From a virus: 21,287 nucleotides of DNA. The position numbers were made by a program, and so were the translations under genes. The stretch covers positions 1 to 21,287 of the IMG/VR virus record IMGVR_UViG_3300020054_000715. One strand, written 5' to 3'. The notes under the pieces were generated by a model. It was given only the letters and a program-made list of their open reading frames with translations, was not told the origin of the DNA and searched no databases. This document shows, piece by piece, positions 4,262 through 11,774 of the stretch (within the stretch, counting starts at the first letter, position 1; each line of letters begins with the position of its first letter).

Positions 4262-5099
4262 AGGCGATACAGAAGGCGCGGCGCTGTTCTTCAGTCTGGC
4301 CAGGGGTCCGCTTGATCCGCAGGAGCACGACGTGGGTCCGGCCTGCAGTGTCACCGGGGCGCCAGTCGGTCACGTCCCCATCCAAGGTGGGGTAGGTCTG
4401 GCCATCGATCACCACCGTCTCGGGCAGGGTCGCGCTACGGGGCAGGGTGATGGCGGCGGCGTAGTTGAGGCCCAGCTCAGAGGCCTTGGCCAGGGTGTTG
4501 AACCGGGACCCGTGAGACAGGGTGAGGTGATAGCCCTGCCGGGCAGCGGCTGCCCAATCGCGATCGGTCCGTTTCGTGTAGTCATACGGCTTCAGGGCAG
4601 GGACCACGGCTCGCAGCAGGCTGAAGAGGGACCACGTCCCCACGGGCAGGGTGAAGCCAAAGGCCTGGCCAACGTAACCGGCCAAATCACTGTCCACGTC
4701 TACGGTCTCGCGCTCCCAGGCAAAGTCGGAGGTCCCGTTAAGGCGCAGGCCCAGGGTGGCGGCCCCGGCATGCTTACTGGCGAAGCGCAGGATCTCAAGA
4801 ATCAGCAGGCGCTTAAAGGCCCTAGGGCTCTCGTGGAAGGCCTGGCTCCGGAGCTTCCGGCGCTGCAGCTTGCCCTTGAGATAGGCCGGGTTACCGGCAC
4901 GGTTCAGGCAAACGGCCTGGCAGGACCCGGCAGCCGGGCAGGATCCCAGCCACATCGGGGTTAGGTGCAAGACGGCGGTGGGAGCGATGCTCTCAGACTT
5001 CAGAACCTTAGGGTTCGTCAGCGTCAGAACGTTGCTGGACGTGAAGCCATAGCGGGCGCGGAGGTCGCGCAGGTCAGAGGGAAGGATGAGACGGGGCAT
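4260..5099 (-). CDS. cysteine-motif protein resembling phage Gene product 88
   Basis: This 279-residue protein has CPAAGSCQAVC at about residues 54-64 (spacing C-x5-C-x3-C), followed by an Arg/Lys-rich stretch and later LRLNGTSDFAWE (about 118-129) and KPYDYTKR. The order 'three clustered cysteines, then R-x-N-G-x-S-D, then Y-D-Y-T-K' is what I associate with the phage Gene product 88-like family, widely found in tailed phages without a known biochemical role. The cysteines could hold a metal or Fe-S cluster and the repeated strand motifs would suit a TIM-barrel-like core; both are inference. The start is ATG 5099; a TTG three codons upstream is less likely. A run of nine C (on the coding strand) precedes it. 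Confidence 0.6.
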   Translation of the reverse strand: MPRLILPSDLRDLRARYGFTSSNVLTLTNPKVLKSESIAPTAVLHLTPMWLGSCPAAGSCQAVCLNRAGNPAYLKGKLQRRKLRSQAFHESPRAFKRLLILEILRFASKHAGAATLGLRLNGTSDFAWERETVDVDSDLAGYVGQAFGFTLPVGTWSLFSLLRAVVPALKPYDYTKRTDRDWAAAARQGYHLTLSHGSRFNTLAKASELGLNYAAAITLPRSATLPETVVIDGQTYPTLDGDVTDWRPGDTAGRTHVVLLRIKRTPGQTEEQRRAFCIA

Positions 5100-5123
5100 G
5101 ACGATCAAGCGATGAGATCAGAA

Positions 5124-5132
5124 GGGGGGGGG
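5124..5132. repeat. homopolymer G9 tract
   Basis: Nine consecutive G on the plus strand lie in the 40-base gap between two leftward genes, about 25 bases upstream of the ATG at 5099. Such tracts slip easily in replication and in sequencing. Confidence 0.7.
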
Positions 5133-5139
5133 TGAGGGA

Positions 5140-5424
5140 TCAGCAGGGCTGGCCCATGGTGCGCTTTAGCTCCAGATACAGGCCGGGACGGATGTCGACG
5201 CGCTCGGCCTCCCTGGCCATAGGCCAGAAGTGGGAGGGAACGCAGTGATAGCCCCGGTAGCCCTCATCCCAGGCAGCCACCCGGCGCCCGTCCTGAACCA
5301 GGACGAACAGCCGGCGCGGGTTGCCGTTGCGGTCGTTGTGCGTGCAGCAGTGCTGGAAATACATCGGGCGATCAGCGAAGAGATCAGAAGCGGCCAGAGC
5401 TGCCGCTGAATCCATCTTGCCCAT
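5140..5424 (-). CDS. 94-aa hypothetical protein
   Basis: This encodes 94 residues starting MGKMDSAAALAASDLFADRP, then HCCTHNDRNGNPRRLFVLVQ, then aromatic, strand-rich sequence (WDEGYRGYHCVPSHFWP). Three cysteines and several histidines could bind a metal. The NGNPRRLFVLV strand resembles short beta-sheet proteins of cyanobacterial viruses in style, not by any confirmed match. It is the first gene of the second leftward unit and faces the divergent control region. A second in-frame ATG three codons in could be the true start. Confidence 0.6.
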   Translation of the reverse strand: MGKMDSAAALAASDLFADRPMYFQHCCTHNDRNGNPRRLFVLVQDGRRVAAWDEGYRGYHCVPSHFWPMAREAERVDIRPGLYLELKRTMGQPC

Positions 5425-5711
5425 AGATCGCGCCAGAAGTCAACCGATCGCGATCGAATCGCCAATACATATAGAAGCGATCGGCTTTGTAACTGAATGT
5501 GACTTGCTTAATGAAGCGTTCGTAACACTGTTACAAACCCGTTACACAGGGTCTTTTTTTTCCTACAACGTGAAGTTATGTGACGGGCGGGCCAGATGTC
5601 TCTCCAAAATATTCCCCCAATTTGACCCCAATATAGGGCACTTAGGGGGATCCGGCCATAGGGAGTTGAGTCAATTTAAACTGAGGAATAACGTGGTAAA
5701 TAGAGATAGTT
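5425..5711. promoter_or_regulatory. divergent control region
   Basis: This 287-base gap separates the leftward genes from the rightward virion operon. It includes GTAACA-C-TGTTAC (5522-5534, perfect inverted repeat) with a further GTTACA at 5541-5546, exactly 11 bases after the one at 5530; a T8 run (5553-5560) preceded by a weak ACCC/GGGT stem; and GGAGTT-6-ATTTAAACT (5662-5682), a motif shared with two other late genes. Promoters for both directions must lie here, but no textbook -35/-10 pair is convincing. Confidence 0.55.
5662..5682 (+). promoter_or_regulatory. shared late-gene upstream motif, copy 1
   Basis: GGAGTT, six bases, then ATTTAAACT, ending 29 bases before the ATG at 5712. Copies occur upstream of the genes at 9227 and 13565. 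It could be a phage-specific promoter element or an mRNA site. Confidence 0.4.
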
Positions 5712-7154
5712 ATGCCTGTATCTCCGGCAGACTTCGAGTTTTATTCCCGGATGACGGGGCAGCCCATTCCCAATACTCCAGCAGGGCGTATGGCTATCGC
5801 CCCGCAGGTGTATAACATGCGTCGCGGCGGAGGTGGTTTTGGCCGTGTTCTCCGTGGTGCCGCCAAAGGTGCATTAGCTGCAGGTGCTCTTGCTGGTGCA
5901 GGCGCTTTGGCATTAGCCACTCAGGAAGAGGTGGCCAAGACGGGTGGAGAGAAGAAAGCGAAAGTCACTGAAAACCTGACCGATACGGGTCGCTCCACTG
6001 AAACCACCACTGGCGGTCAAAAGGTGACTGTCAGTGCAACTGATAGTGAAGTTGCTGCGCCCTCGATTCGAGATAAGGTCCAGGACTTTGTTCAAGGCTT
6101 CAAAACTGATTCCGGTGAAGAGTTAGTTGGTACTGCTGCAACTCCAGAGCAGATTCAGGAGTTCCGCAACCGCTACTCAGGTCAGACGCAGATTCCTGTT
6201 GCTTCTCCTGAAGTTGAGAACGAAAGCCTGGCGGCCCAACGTGCTTCGGTCCAGGCCCCGACTGAACCTCGGGTCGGTGTTCGTCAACAACCTTCTTCTG
6301 GCGTAATACAGACTGATTTATCGAACGTTGCCGCGAAAGAATACAGCGTTGGCAAGATCGAGCCAGGCACTGAAATGATCACGGACCCTGAGCTGAATAA
6401 GTTAGCTCAGCAGTACGAGTTTTACGAAGCCTCTCAAGACATTAGTCCTTTCCAGGCACCGGGGACAGAAGCTTTCCCTAAGAGTGGCATGGAGTTACTC
6501 GCTGAACAGAGTAGGTCTGTTGACAAGCAAGAAAAGGACTTGGCACGAGAAATCCTTTCAGGTCTTGCGGACGAAGGAAAGGTTCGCATGGCAGGCTCCG
6601 TCTTTACGACTGACATTCCTGGAAGCTCTGCAGTTAGCAGTATTCAACTTGATCCTCAAGACCCTCAATACATGGGTGTGGCCTACACCAGTAATCCGAG
6701 TAAAACTTACAGGCAAGCCGTTACCCCGACTTTCGCCCGCGCAATGATGTCTCAGATGGATCGCCTTTCCGATCCAGAACAAAGCAGTCTCGAGCAATCC
6801 GAGATGGGTTCCATGGGGAAACTGCTTTCTGGAATGAAAAAGACGGGAGCAATGGTCAAAGAGGGTCAAACAGCTCCAGAAAGTCTCACTCCTTCTGCTT
6901 TTGTGACAAATAAAGGCCGTGAAGTCGGAGCTGTGATGAAGCGAGTAGAGGAAGCAAAGGCTGCAGCAGCTAAGCCTGTCACCCTTGGTGAAATCGCTGG
7001 AGATGTTGTCAGTGCTTTAAACCCTTTCAAAGATAGAAAGGCGGAAGCCCAAAAACGGCAACAAGCCGAGCAGTTGGTCATCAAGAGCCACGGCGATGTG
7101 AAAGATCCTGTTCAGAGGCAAAAGCTTATTGATTTCTACATGAAGCAAAAATAA
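5712..7154 (+). CDS. 480-aa putative internal virion protein
   Basis: This 480-residue protein opens the rightward operon. After a short N-terminus it has a Gly/Arg patch (RRGGGGFGRVLRGAAKG) and a long Ala/Gly hydrophobic segment (about residues 46-66), then a Thr/Glu/Gln-rich, probably disordered region, and near residues 295-375 a more ordered part (SSIQLDPQDPQYMGVAYTSN, then a Met-rich helix). That part has the outline of a KTSC-type small domain, which I offer only tentatively. The C-terminus is basic and helical. A glycine-rich membrane-active segment plus a location ahead of terminase and portal suggests an internal/ejection protein. The start at 5712 is the first ATG after the motif copy; the ribosome site is weak. 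Confidence 0.65.
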   Translation: MPVSPADFEFYSRMTGQPIPNTPAGRMAIAPQVYNMRRGGGGFGRVLRGAAKGALAAGALAGAGALALATQEEVAKTGGEKKAKVTENLTDTGRSTETTTGGQKVTVSATDSEVAAPSIRDKVQDFVQGFKTDSGEELVGTAATPEQIQEFRNRYSGQTQIPVASPEVENESLAAQRASVQAPTEPRVGVRQQPSSGVIQTDLSNVAAKEYSVGKIEPGTEMITDPELNKLAQQYEFYEASQDISPFQAPGTEAFPKSGMELLAEQSRSVDKQEKDLAREILSGLADEGKVRMAGSVFTTDIPGSSAVSSIQLDPQDPQYMGVAYTSNPSKTYRQAVTPTFARAMMSQMDRLSDPEQSSLEQSEMGSMGKLLSGMKKTGAMVKEGQTAPESLTPSAFVTNKGREVGAVMKRVEEAKAAAAKPVTLGEIAGDVVSALNPFKDRKAEAQKRQQAEQLVIKSHGDVKDPVQRQKLIDFYMKQK

Positions 7155-7155
7155 C

Positions 7156-7186
7156 TTCGAAGTAATATATTCATATATACTTTGAA
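7156..7186 (+). other. AT-rich hairpin filling an intergenic gap
   Basis: TTCGAAGTA (7156-7164) pairs with TACTTTGAA (7178-7186), nine pairs counting one G-U, and the AT-rich interior can extend the stem. It occupies almost the full gap between two genes and ends three bases before the ATG at 7190, where a Shine-Dalgarno sequence would normally lie. Confidence 0.5.
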
Positions 7187-7189
7187 TCC

Positions 7190-7582
7190 ATGTCCTTCCT
7201 CGAACCGGTTATTGCGTCTATCCTCGGCGCAGCGGTCACTGCCCTGGCGGTGTTCCTGAAGAAGAATATGACTGCCCAAGCTATTCTCAAGTACGGCCCT
7301 CTTGTTGAGAAGGCCTATGACATTATCGACCCGGTTCTTGATAAGAACCTGAGCAACTGGGATGGCTCTAAGGTCGATAAGGCTTTCGAACTCGCAGTTG
7401 AGTCGGTGGCTGACGGCAAGCTTTCTTCTGACGAAATCAAGAAACTGGCTGTCCACATGGCGCAATCCTGGCTGCCTGGTGCAGCTGCCCAGAAGGTGCG
7501 TCTGCTTGAGCAAAACGGCATGCCCCTCGAACAGCGTAAAGCCGCTGAAGAGATCACCGCTAAGGTCAACACTTCCGCCTGA
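7190..7582 (+). CDS. 130-aa membrane protein, holin-like
   Basis: An N-terminal hydrophobic helix (about residues 3-22, EPVIASILGAAVTALAVFLK) is followed by a basic turn and a helical cytoplasmic part (AYDIIDPVLDKNLSNWDG, then ELAVESVADGKLSSDEIKKL). One N-terminal membrane span and an amphipathic, lysine-rich C-terminal region is the plan of LL-H-type phage holins and also of small phage inner-membrane proteins. Position inside the virion operon is not typical of lysis, so another membrane role is possible. No Shine-Dalgarno sequence is seen; the start lies just after an AT-rich hairpin. Confidence 0.6.
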   Translation: MSFLEPVIASILGAAVTALAVFLKKNMTAQAILKYGPLVEKAYDIIDPVLDKNLSNWDGSKVDKAFELAVESVADGKLSSDEIKKLAVHMAQSWLPGAAAQKVRLLEQNGMPLEQRKAAEEITAKVNTSA

Positions 7583-7584
7583 TA

Positions 7585-8031
7585 ATGGTAAGTTTCAACC
7601 GACGAACTAATACGTCCGACGAAAAATTTCTATCCGGAGACACCCCCTATAAGGGGACTTTGGGGCCGAACCGTGATACGGATACTTTTGATGCGTTTGC
7701 CTCCCGGCTTCGCAAAGAGAATCCCCGTTACGACGACTTCTACTCCGGGAGCAGGACTTTCAACGACGTAGCGGCTATGTCGCAGGCGAAGATTGATCAG
7801 GCCGCAGCGAGTCCCGAACCGACGTTTGCTAATCCTGGCGACAACAGTTTTGCTAAGGATTTCTTGGCAAAATACAGTGTTGGCGTACAACGCGGATTTG
7901 TCGGAGAAGATGAGGCCGTGGGTCCGCAGACTGTCGCTAGAATAGCTTCACAACCTGCAACGGCAGCTTCTAACGAAAGCAGCCAAAACACCGCTGGGAA
8001 GTTCCCCGGTGCTAGTGGAGTAAAAGTTTAA
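7585..8031 (+). CDS. 148-aa hypothetical virion-operon protein
   Basis: This encodes 148 residues, polar and Asp/Arg-rich at the N-terminus (MVSFNRRTNTSDEKFLSGDT), with FLAKYSVGVQRGFVG in the middle and a Ser/Ala/Thr-rich tail. No membrane span or recognised motif. The ATG follows the previous TGA by two bases (TGATAATG), and its TAA shares a base with the next ATG (TAATG), so it is translated within a coupled set. Probably a minor virion component, from position only. Confidence 0.65.
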   Translation: MVSFNRRTNTSDEKFLSGDTPYKGTLGPNRDTDTFDAFASRLRKENPRYDDFYSGSRTFNDVAAMSQAKIDQAAASPEPTFANPGDNSFAKDFLAKYSVGVQRGFVGEDEAVGPQTVARIASQPATAASNESSQNTAGKFPGASGVKV

Positions 8032-8711
8032 TGACAGGAGCAATTAGACCAGCAGGAGAAGTTCTGCTTAAGTTTTTAGAATCTGAACAAGGCCGTAAAG
8101 CTTTAGGTGAAGGGGCCAAATATGGCATGGCTGCTGCAAGGAAAGGTGGCCAGGCATTAGGTAAGTTTGGTTCCATGGCCGGACGCGCTGCTGAAGAGGC
8201 AGTCCTTACTGGTGGTCCTGCTGCTGCAAAGTTTGCAGAGCGCTTTGTAGATAAACCCGGATTGGTCGGTAAGGTTGCCGAACGTGTGGCGACTACACCG
8301 ACTAATCAGATTATCGATGCTGCGGTGATGGCTGGGCAAGTTGCCAAGCCAGTATCTCAAGCAGTGGCTGTATTAGGAACAGGTGCTCTTGTCGGTGGTG
8401 CACTGACAAAACCTGAAACTGCTTACTCGGCAGCAATGGACACGATTGCCGCCCGTGAAGCTTCGGCCTACGGGATCATCGATGCCAAGCTCCAGGCTGA
8501 TGCAGCTCGTCAGCTCGGCAACGAGCAACTCGCTATGAAGAAGTTCATGGGCTCCGCCTACTTGCAAGAGCAGCGTCAACAACACGAGTTGATGATGGCT
8601 CAAGCGCGTCAAGAGGCACGCACTCCGCGAAATCAGCCAATGTCTGGCGCCAACCTGTTTGACCCATTGGCGATGGGACAACAAATGCTTGGTTCTATTC
8701 CTCAGTACTAA
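8031..8711 (+). CDS. 226-aa Ala/Gly-rich putative internal virion protein
   Basis: The first ~140 residues are Ala/Gly/Lys-rich helices with hydrophobic faces (AKYGMAAARKGGQALGKFG; later VSQAVAVLGTGALVGGALT). The rest is a Gln/Met/Arg-rich coiled coil (QEQRQQHELMMAQARQEART). This combination of amphipathic membrane-active helices and a coiled coil is found in internal or ejection proteins of podovirus-type phages, though no homolog is claimed. The start overlaps the previous stop as TAATG. Confidence 0.65.
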   Translation: MTGAIRPAGEVLLKFLESEQGRKALGEGAKYGMAAARKGGQALGKFGSMAGRAAEEAVLTGGPAAAKFAERFVDKPGLVGKVAERVATTPTNQIIDAAVMAGQVAKPVSQAVAVLGTGALVGGALTKPETAYSAAMDTIAAREASAYGIIDAKLQADAARQLGNEQLAMKKFMGSAYLQEQRQQHELMMAQARQEARTPRNQPMSGANLFDPLAMGQQMLGSIPQY

Positions 8712-8720
8712 TTAAAAACA

Positions 8721-9170
8721 ATGTTTGGTGAATACGCGAACAAGGTCGACTTGAACGGACCTACATTAGGAAGCTTCAGTTCTGAAACCTCTGGGGGCTC
8801 CAAGGGTTGGAATTTTGGAGACTGGTCTCAAAAGAACCCAAAGACCGCAGGATTTCTTAAAGGTTTCATGAAATCCCGAGGCATGACCGGTAGCGGCGCA
8901 GGTGCAGGCGAAGGTCAGGGAAAAGACAAGAAACCGGAGATGTTCGGATTCGGCGCGACCACCAGACAACTTGCAGAAGGTCTGACAGAGACTCGTGATC
9001 CCTTCTACATGCACATGACCCCTGGTCAGTACGTCCGTGGCAAGAAGGGTGCTGGCAAAGTTGCTCTTGAAGCAGGACTTGGAGCGCTACAAGGCTTTGT
9101 TGCCGGAGGCCCCATGGGTGCCGTTGGCGGAACTTTCGGCTCCCTTTCACAGAACTTAGACCAGTTCTGA
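8721..9170 (+). CDS. 149-aa Gly-rich hypothetical virion protein
   Basis: A Gly/Ser/Lys-rich first half (GSGAGAGEGQGKDKKPEM) leads to FGFGATTRQLAEGL and a hydrophobic Gly-rich C-terminus (LGALQGFVAGGPMGAVGG) that could insert into a membrane. The start at 8721 has a purely A/T-rich upstream stretch without a Shine-Dalgarno sequence. It is followed by a 56-base gap holding the second copy of the shared upstream motif. Likely an internal or minor virion protein by position and composition. Confidence 0.6.
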   Translation: MFGEYANKVDLNGPTLGSFSSETSGGSKGWNFGDWSQKNPKTAGFLKGFMKSRGMTGSGAGAGEGQGKDKKPEMFGFGATTRQLAEGLTETRDPFYMHMTPGQYVRGKKGAGKVALEAGLGALQGFVAGGPMGAVGGTFGSLSQNLDQF

Positions 9171-9179
9171 TCTGGTTGA

Positions 9180-9199
9180 GGAGTTACCTAATTTAAACT
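9180..9199 (+). promoter_or_regulatory. shared late-gene upstream motif, copy 2
   Basis: GGAGTT, five bases, then ATTTAAACT, ending 27 bases before the ATG at 9227. Both this gene and the one at 5712 also share AGTTATGCCTG around the start. Confidence 0.4.
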
Positions 9200-9226
9200 A
9201 ATTAACATAAGAAGAAGTATTTAGTT

Positions 9227-10033
9227 ATGCCTGCTCCAGTAGCAATTCCAGCATTAGCAGCGGCTGGAAAACTCGCGATGGGCAACCTCCCACTGCTCAT
9301 GGCAGCCGGGGCAGCCTTGCCTTCCCTTCGCCAGGGACGTCCGGTCGAGGCAGCTTTACAGGGTGGACTGGGTTATCTCGGAGGCGGCGCCTTGATGGGA
9401 CCCGCACGCGGCGTTCTAATGGCTGGTACTCGAAAGCTGCCAGGCCTCTTGACTGCCGTCGCTCCAAAGGTTGCCGAGAAGTTTACGCCCGCTGCTCTTA
9501 GTAGGGCGGCGTACGGTCTCACCGGCCTTGGGTTAGGCGCAGGTGCTTTAGCTCTAGGTGGTGCATCTAATCAAGTAGCTGGCCAGGCTGCTCAAGGTGT
9601 ACAACAAGGCTTAGGCCCAGTCGCTCAAACAGGTGCTGGTGTCATTGGCTACACCGCTGACGGTGCTCCTGTTTACGGCAACATCGGAGGAGGCGCACTT
9701 CCTCAGGGACTTGGCCAATATGGACCGACTTCTCCCTATGGTGGGCCTCTCGATGTCCTTGGCCCCGCAGGAATGGGCCAGCGTCTTCAGACCCTGAAGG
9801 ATGCCCAAACCCAGCGTGATGTCTTCCGCACTCTGATGCCCGAAGTTGTGGGTGTGCGTGAGGCGACTGCCAAAAAGGACATGGAGCGCCAAATGGCTGC
9901 AGCCGGCATCCGCCAGAACATTGCAACCCGCGCTGCAATGCAACAACGTGCTCAGCAAGCCGGTCTCCAGGCTGGTCTCGGGGCACTCCAACAAGCTGGT
10001 ACCGCTCTGACCCAGCAATATCAATATCAGTGA
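9227..10033 (+). CDS. 268-aa Gly/Ala-rich putative ejection protein
   Basis: This 268-residue protein is extremely rich in Gly, Ala and Leu. Hydrophobic stretches lie near residues 5-33, 47-65 and 95-113 (LTGLGLGAGALALGG), then a Gly/Tyr/Pro linker and a Gln-rich coiled coil (RAAMQQRAQQAGLQAG) at the C-terminus. Several membrane-compatible segments with a helical tail fit a protein that forms or lines a channel during DNA ejection, as in T7/P22-type phages; that assignment is by architecture only. An AAGAAG stretch upstream could be a weak ribosome site. Confidence 0.65.
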   Translation: MPAPVAIPALAAAGKLAMGNLPLLMAAGAALPSLRQGRPVEAALQGGLGYLGGGALMGPARGVLMAGTRKLPGLLTAVAPKVAEKFTPAALSRAAYGLTGLGLGAGALALGGASNQVAGQAAQGVQQGLGPVAQTGAGVIGYTADGAPVYGNIGGGALPQGLGQYGPTSPYGGPLDVLGPAGMGQRLQTLKDAQTQRDVFRTLMPEVVGVREATAKKDMERQMAAAGIRQNIATRAAMQQRAQQAGLQAGLGALQQAGTALTQQYQYQ

Positions 10034-10034
10034 T

Positions 10035-10745
10035 ATGACAGACCTTCAGATTGAGGTACTAAAAAGAGGGGGTTACCTCCCCTCTGATTTCAGTCTTTCG
10101 CCTGATTACGGCGGTCCTAAGACTGCTCAGGAAGGTCTGAACGAATTCTTTCAAGATCTTCCGGCGAATCTGACTTTTGGGTTGATCCCTAAGGCGAACC
10201 CTTATGGTCGACTTGATCCCGACCAAAAGCGTGATTATGAAGCTGGACGCGCCGCTGATATAGCGGAAGCCATTAAAAATCAGCAGCAGGCCGAGCTCAG
10301 GTCTTTCCAAGGAGAGGTCGACGAGAAGACTGAGCAGCAGCGCCGACGGAACGAGCAAGATAAAGCCACCGATACTGCTCGATACATTGATCTTTTAGAG
10401 CAAATCGAGAGAATGAGGGGTAAGTCTGCTCTTGAGCAGATTGAACGAGCTGGCGACGTTGGCACTAGGCAATCTATTGCTCAAATGCAGGCCCTCTATC
10501 CTTACCTGCGTCAAGCTGGTGTCGAAGGTAGAGAGGGAGCTCTAAGCGTCAGCCAGCGTTACAAGGCCTTCAAAGAGATGCTGCCCTCCAGCATCCAGGC
10601 CATCATGGAGTCGAAACAACGTCAGGCAACTGATGCCTCCAGAGCATTTGCCCTTGAAGCACAGGCCATTGCGAATCAGCAGCAAGCAGCCACTGGTTTC
10701 GGCACCCAAGGGATCGGTCGTTACTCTGGCCGTCGTATTGCCTAA
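10035..10745 (+). CDS. 236-aa coiled-coil virion protein
   Basis: This 236-residue protein has an aromatic N-terminus (MTDLQIEVLKRGGYLPSDFS), then a long charged coiled-coil region (about residues 80-140, Glu/Gln/Arg-rich, IDLLEQIERMRGKSALEQIE) and a Gln/Ala helical C-terminus. It starts one base after the previous TGA, so it is probably co-translated. The role is probably structural, adjacent to the ejection-like proteins. No homolog recognised. Confidence 0.6.
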   Translation: MTDLQIEVLKRGGYLPSDFSLSPDYGGPKTAQEGLNEFFQDLPANLTFGLIPKANPYGRLDPDQKRDYEAGRAADIAEAIKNQQQAELRSFQGEVDEKTEQQRRRNEQDKATDTARYIDLLEQIERMRGKSALEQIERAGDVGTRQSIAQMQALYPYLRQAGVEGREGALSVSQRYKAFKEMLPSSIQAIMESKQRQATDASRAFALEAQAIANQQQAATGFGTQGIGRYSGRRIA

Positions 10746-10774
10746 ACTAAAATAACAAAAGCAAAGGTATAACT

Positions 10775-11266
10775 ATGGGCGGATCCAGGCCTTCCCCTCC
10801 ACCACCACCGTCAATCGTCTACGCCCCGTCCCCTCCACCGCCGACGGTGACGCAGGCTCCTACGCAATCTGTGGCGACCCAGACTGCATTGAATGAGGTC
10901 AGCGGTAAGCAGACCCGTCTGAACATGGAGCTCGGTGCGAAGTTAGACCGTACCAATGCTGAGTTCTTTGCTGGTCAGGACATCCGCCGTACGCAAGCTG
11001 CAGGTTCTGAATCGCGCCTTACGCAGAAGCAAGCTGGTGAGATTGAAACTGGCCTGACCCGTGTTCGCGGCCAGGAAGAGCGAGCAGGCATCGTCGAGAC
11101 CGGTGCTCAGTATCGCCGTGGCCTTGAGACCGCTGGTGAGGAGACCCGGAAGACGACTCGTGTTGAGGGCGAAGAAACCCGAACCACTGACTTGCAAAGG
11201 GAGATGTTCCGTCGCTATAAAGAGCAAAGGGATTACGAGCAGGCCCAGAGCCAGTATCGAGCATGA
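10775..11266 (+). CDS. 163-aa proline-rich, coiled-coil protein
   Basis: The N-terminus is MGGSRPSPPPPPSIVYAPSP, a polyproline segment with a second Pro block, followed by a coiled coil with repeated short motifs of the type ETG-x(n)-R (GEIETGLTRVRGQEE, VETGAQYRRGLETAGEETRK). AAAGGT lies seven bases before the start, a reasonable Shine-Dalgarno sequence. The stop overlaps the next start (ATGA). A proline arm plus helical rod suggests a structural linker or minor virion protein; function unknown. Confidence 0.6.
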   Translation: MGGSRPSPPPPPSIVYAPSPPPPTVTQAPTQSVATQTALNEVSGKQTRLNMELGAKLDRTNAEFFAGQDIRRTQAAGSESRLTQKQAGEIETGLTRVRGQEERAGIVETGAQYRRGLETAGEETRKTTRVEGEETRTTDLQREMFRRYKEQRDYEQAQSQYRA

Positions 11267-11748
11267 TTGATTGGATTCACTCTCTGACTGACAAAGACCG
11301 TGAATCCTTTCTAGCTTTCTGCAAAAAGGCAGGAACTCCCATCCAGATCTACCTATACGCCCGTTTCTTGGGGTTCACTGGTTCCATCGTTGAAGCCGAC
11401 GAGTGGTCCCAGAAGGAATTCAAGAAGCGGGATTTTTCTGGCGTCTTGGAGATGGAGATCGACGCCATGACGATGGACATCTCGAAGCTGCGGGATGCGA
11501 TTGATATGGGAATGGTCAAGCAAGACATGGGCGCCTCTCGCATCGCGATGATGCAGAAGGAACTGCGCGGCAGCATCAAGCAATTGAATGACGAGAAGAT
11601 CTTGATGGACAAGCAGGGTTTGATCCTTGCTGGAGCCGACCGTGCACTTCGGGAGATGCTTACGATCTTCCGTGATGATCCGATCGAAGGTCCGCTTCAG
11701 GAAGCTTCAATGGGCGTCTGGACGAAGATCCTGCAAGAAGAGTCTTAG
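11263..11748 (+). CDS. 161-aa putative terminase small subunit
   Basis: The N-terminal 55 residues (DKDRESFLAFCKKAG, then YLYARFLGFTGSIVEADEW) have the helix-turn-helix-like look of small terminase DNA-binding domains. The remainder is helical and charged (MDISKLRDAIDMGMVKQDMG), suitable for a ring-forming oligomerisation domain. Size (161 aa) is normal for TerS, and it lies one small gene upstream of TerL, the usual place. It overlaps the previous stop as ATGA. The name rests on position and outline, not on a diagnostic motif. Confidence 0.5.
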   Translation: MIDWIHSLTDKDRESFLAFCKKAGTPIQIYLYARFLGFTGSIVEADEWSQKEFKKRDFSGVLEMEIDAMTMDISKLRDAIDMGMVKQDMGASRIAMMQKELRGSIKQLNDEKILMDKQGLILAGADRALREMLTIFRDDPIEGPLQEASMGVWTKILQEES

Positions 11749-11774
11749 TAGAATCAGAAAAAGAATCTGCGTCG

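Noticed and set aside
3950-4354. Longer start at 4354 for the 86-residue gene
   Set aside because: The extra 48 residues overlap the neighbouring gene and are Ser/Pro/Gly-rich without a protein-like pattern.
4332-4964. 210-codon rightward frame opposite the cysteine-motif gene
   Set aside because: Gly/Val/Gln-rich antisense shadow of a gene with a clear motif in the leftward frame.
5319-5331. 13-base exact match to the leader repeat core (CGCAACGGCAACC) inside the 5140-5424 gene
   Set aside because: It codes for R-N-G-N-P in frame in the middle of a gene and is not next to a start codon; probably coincidence.
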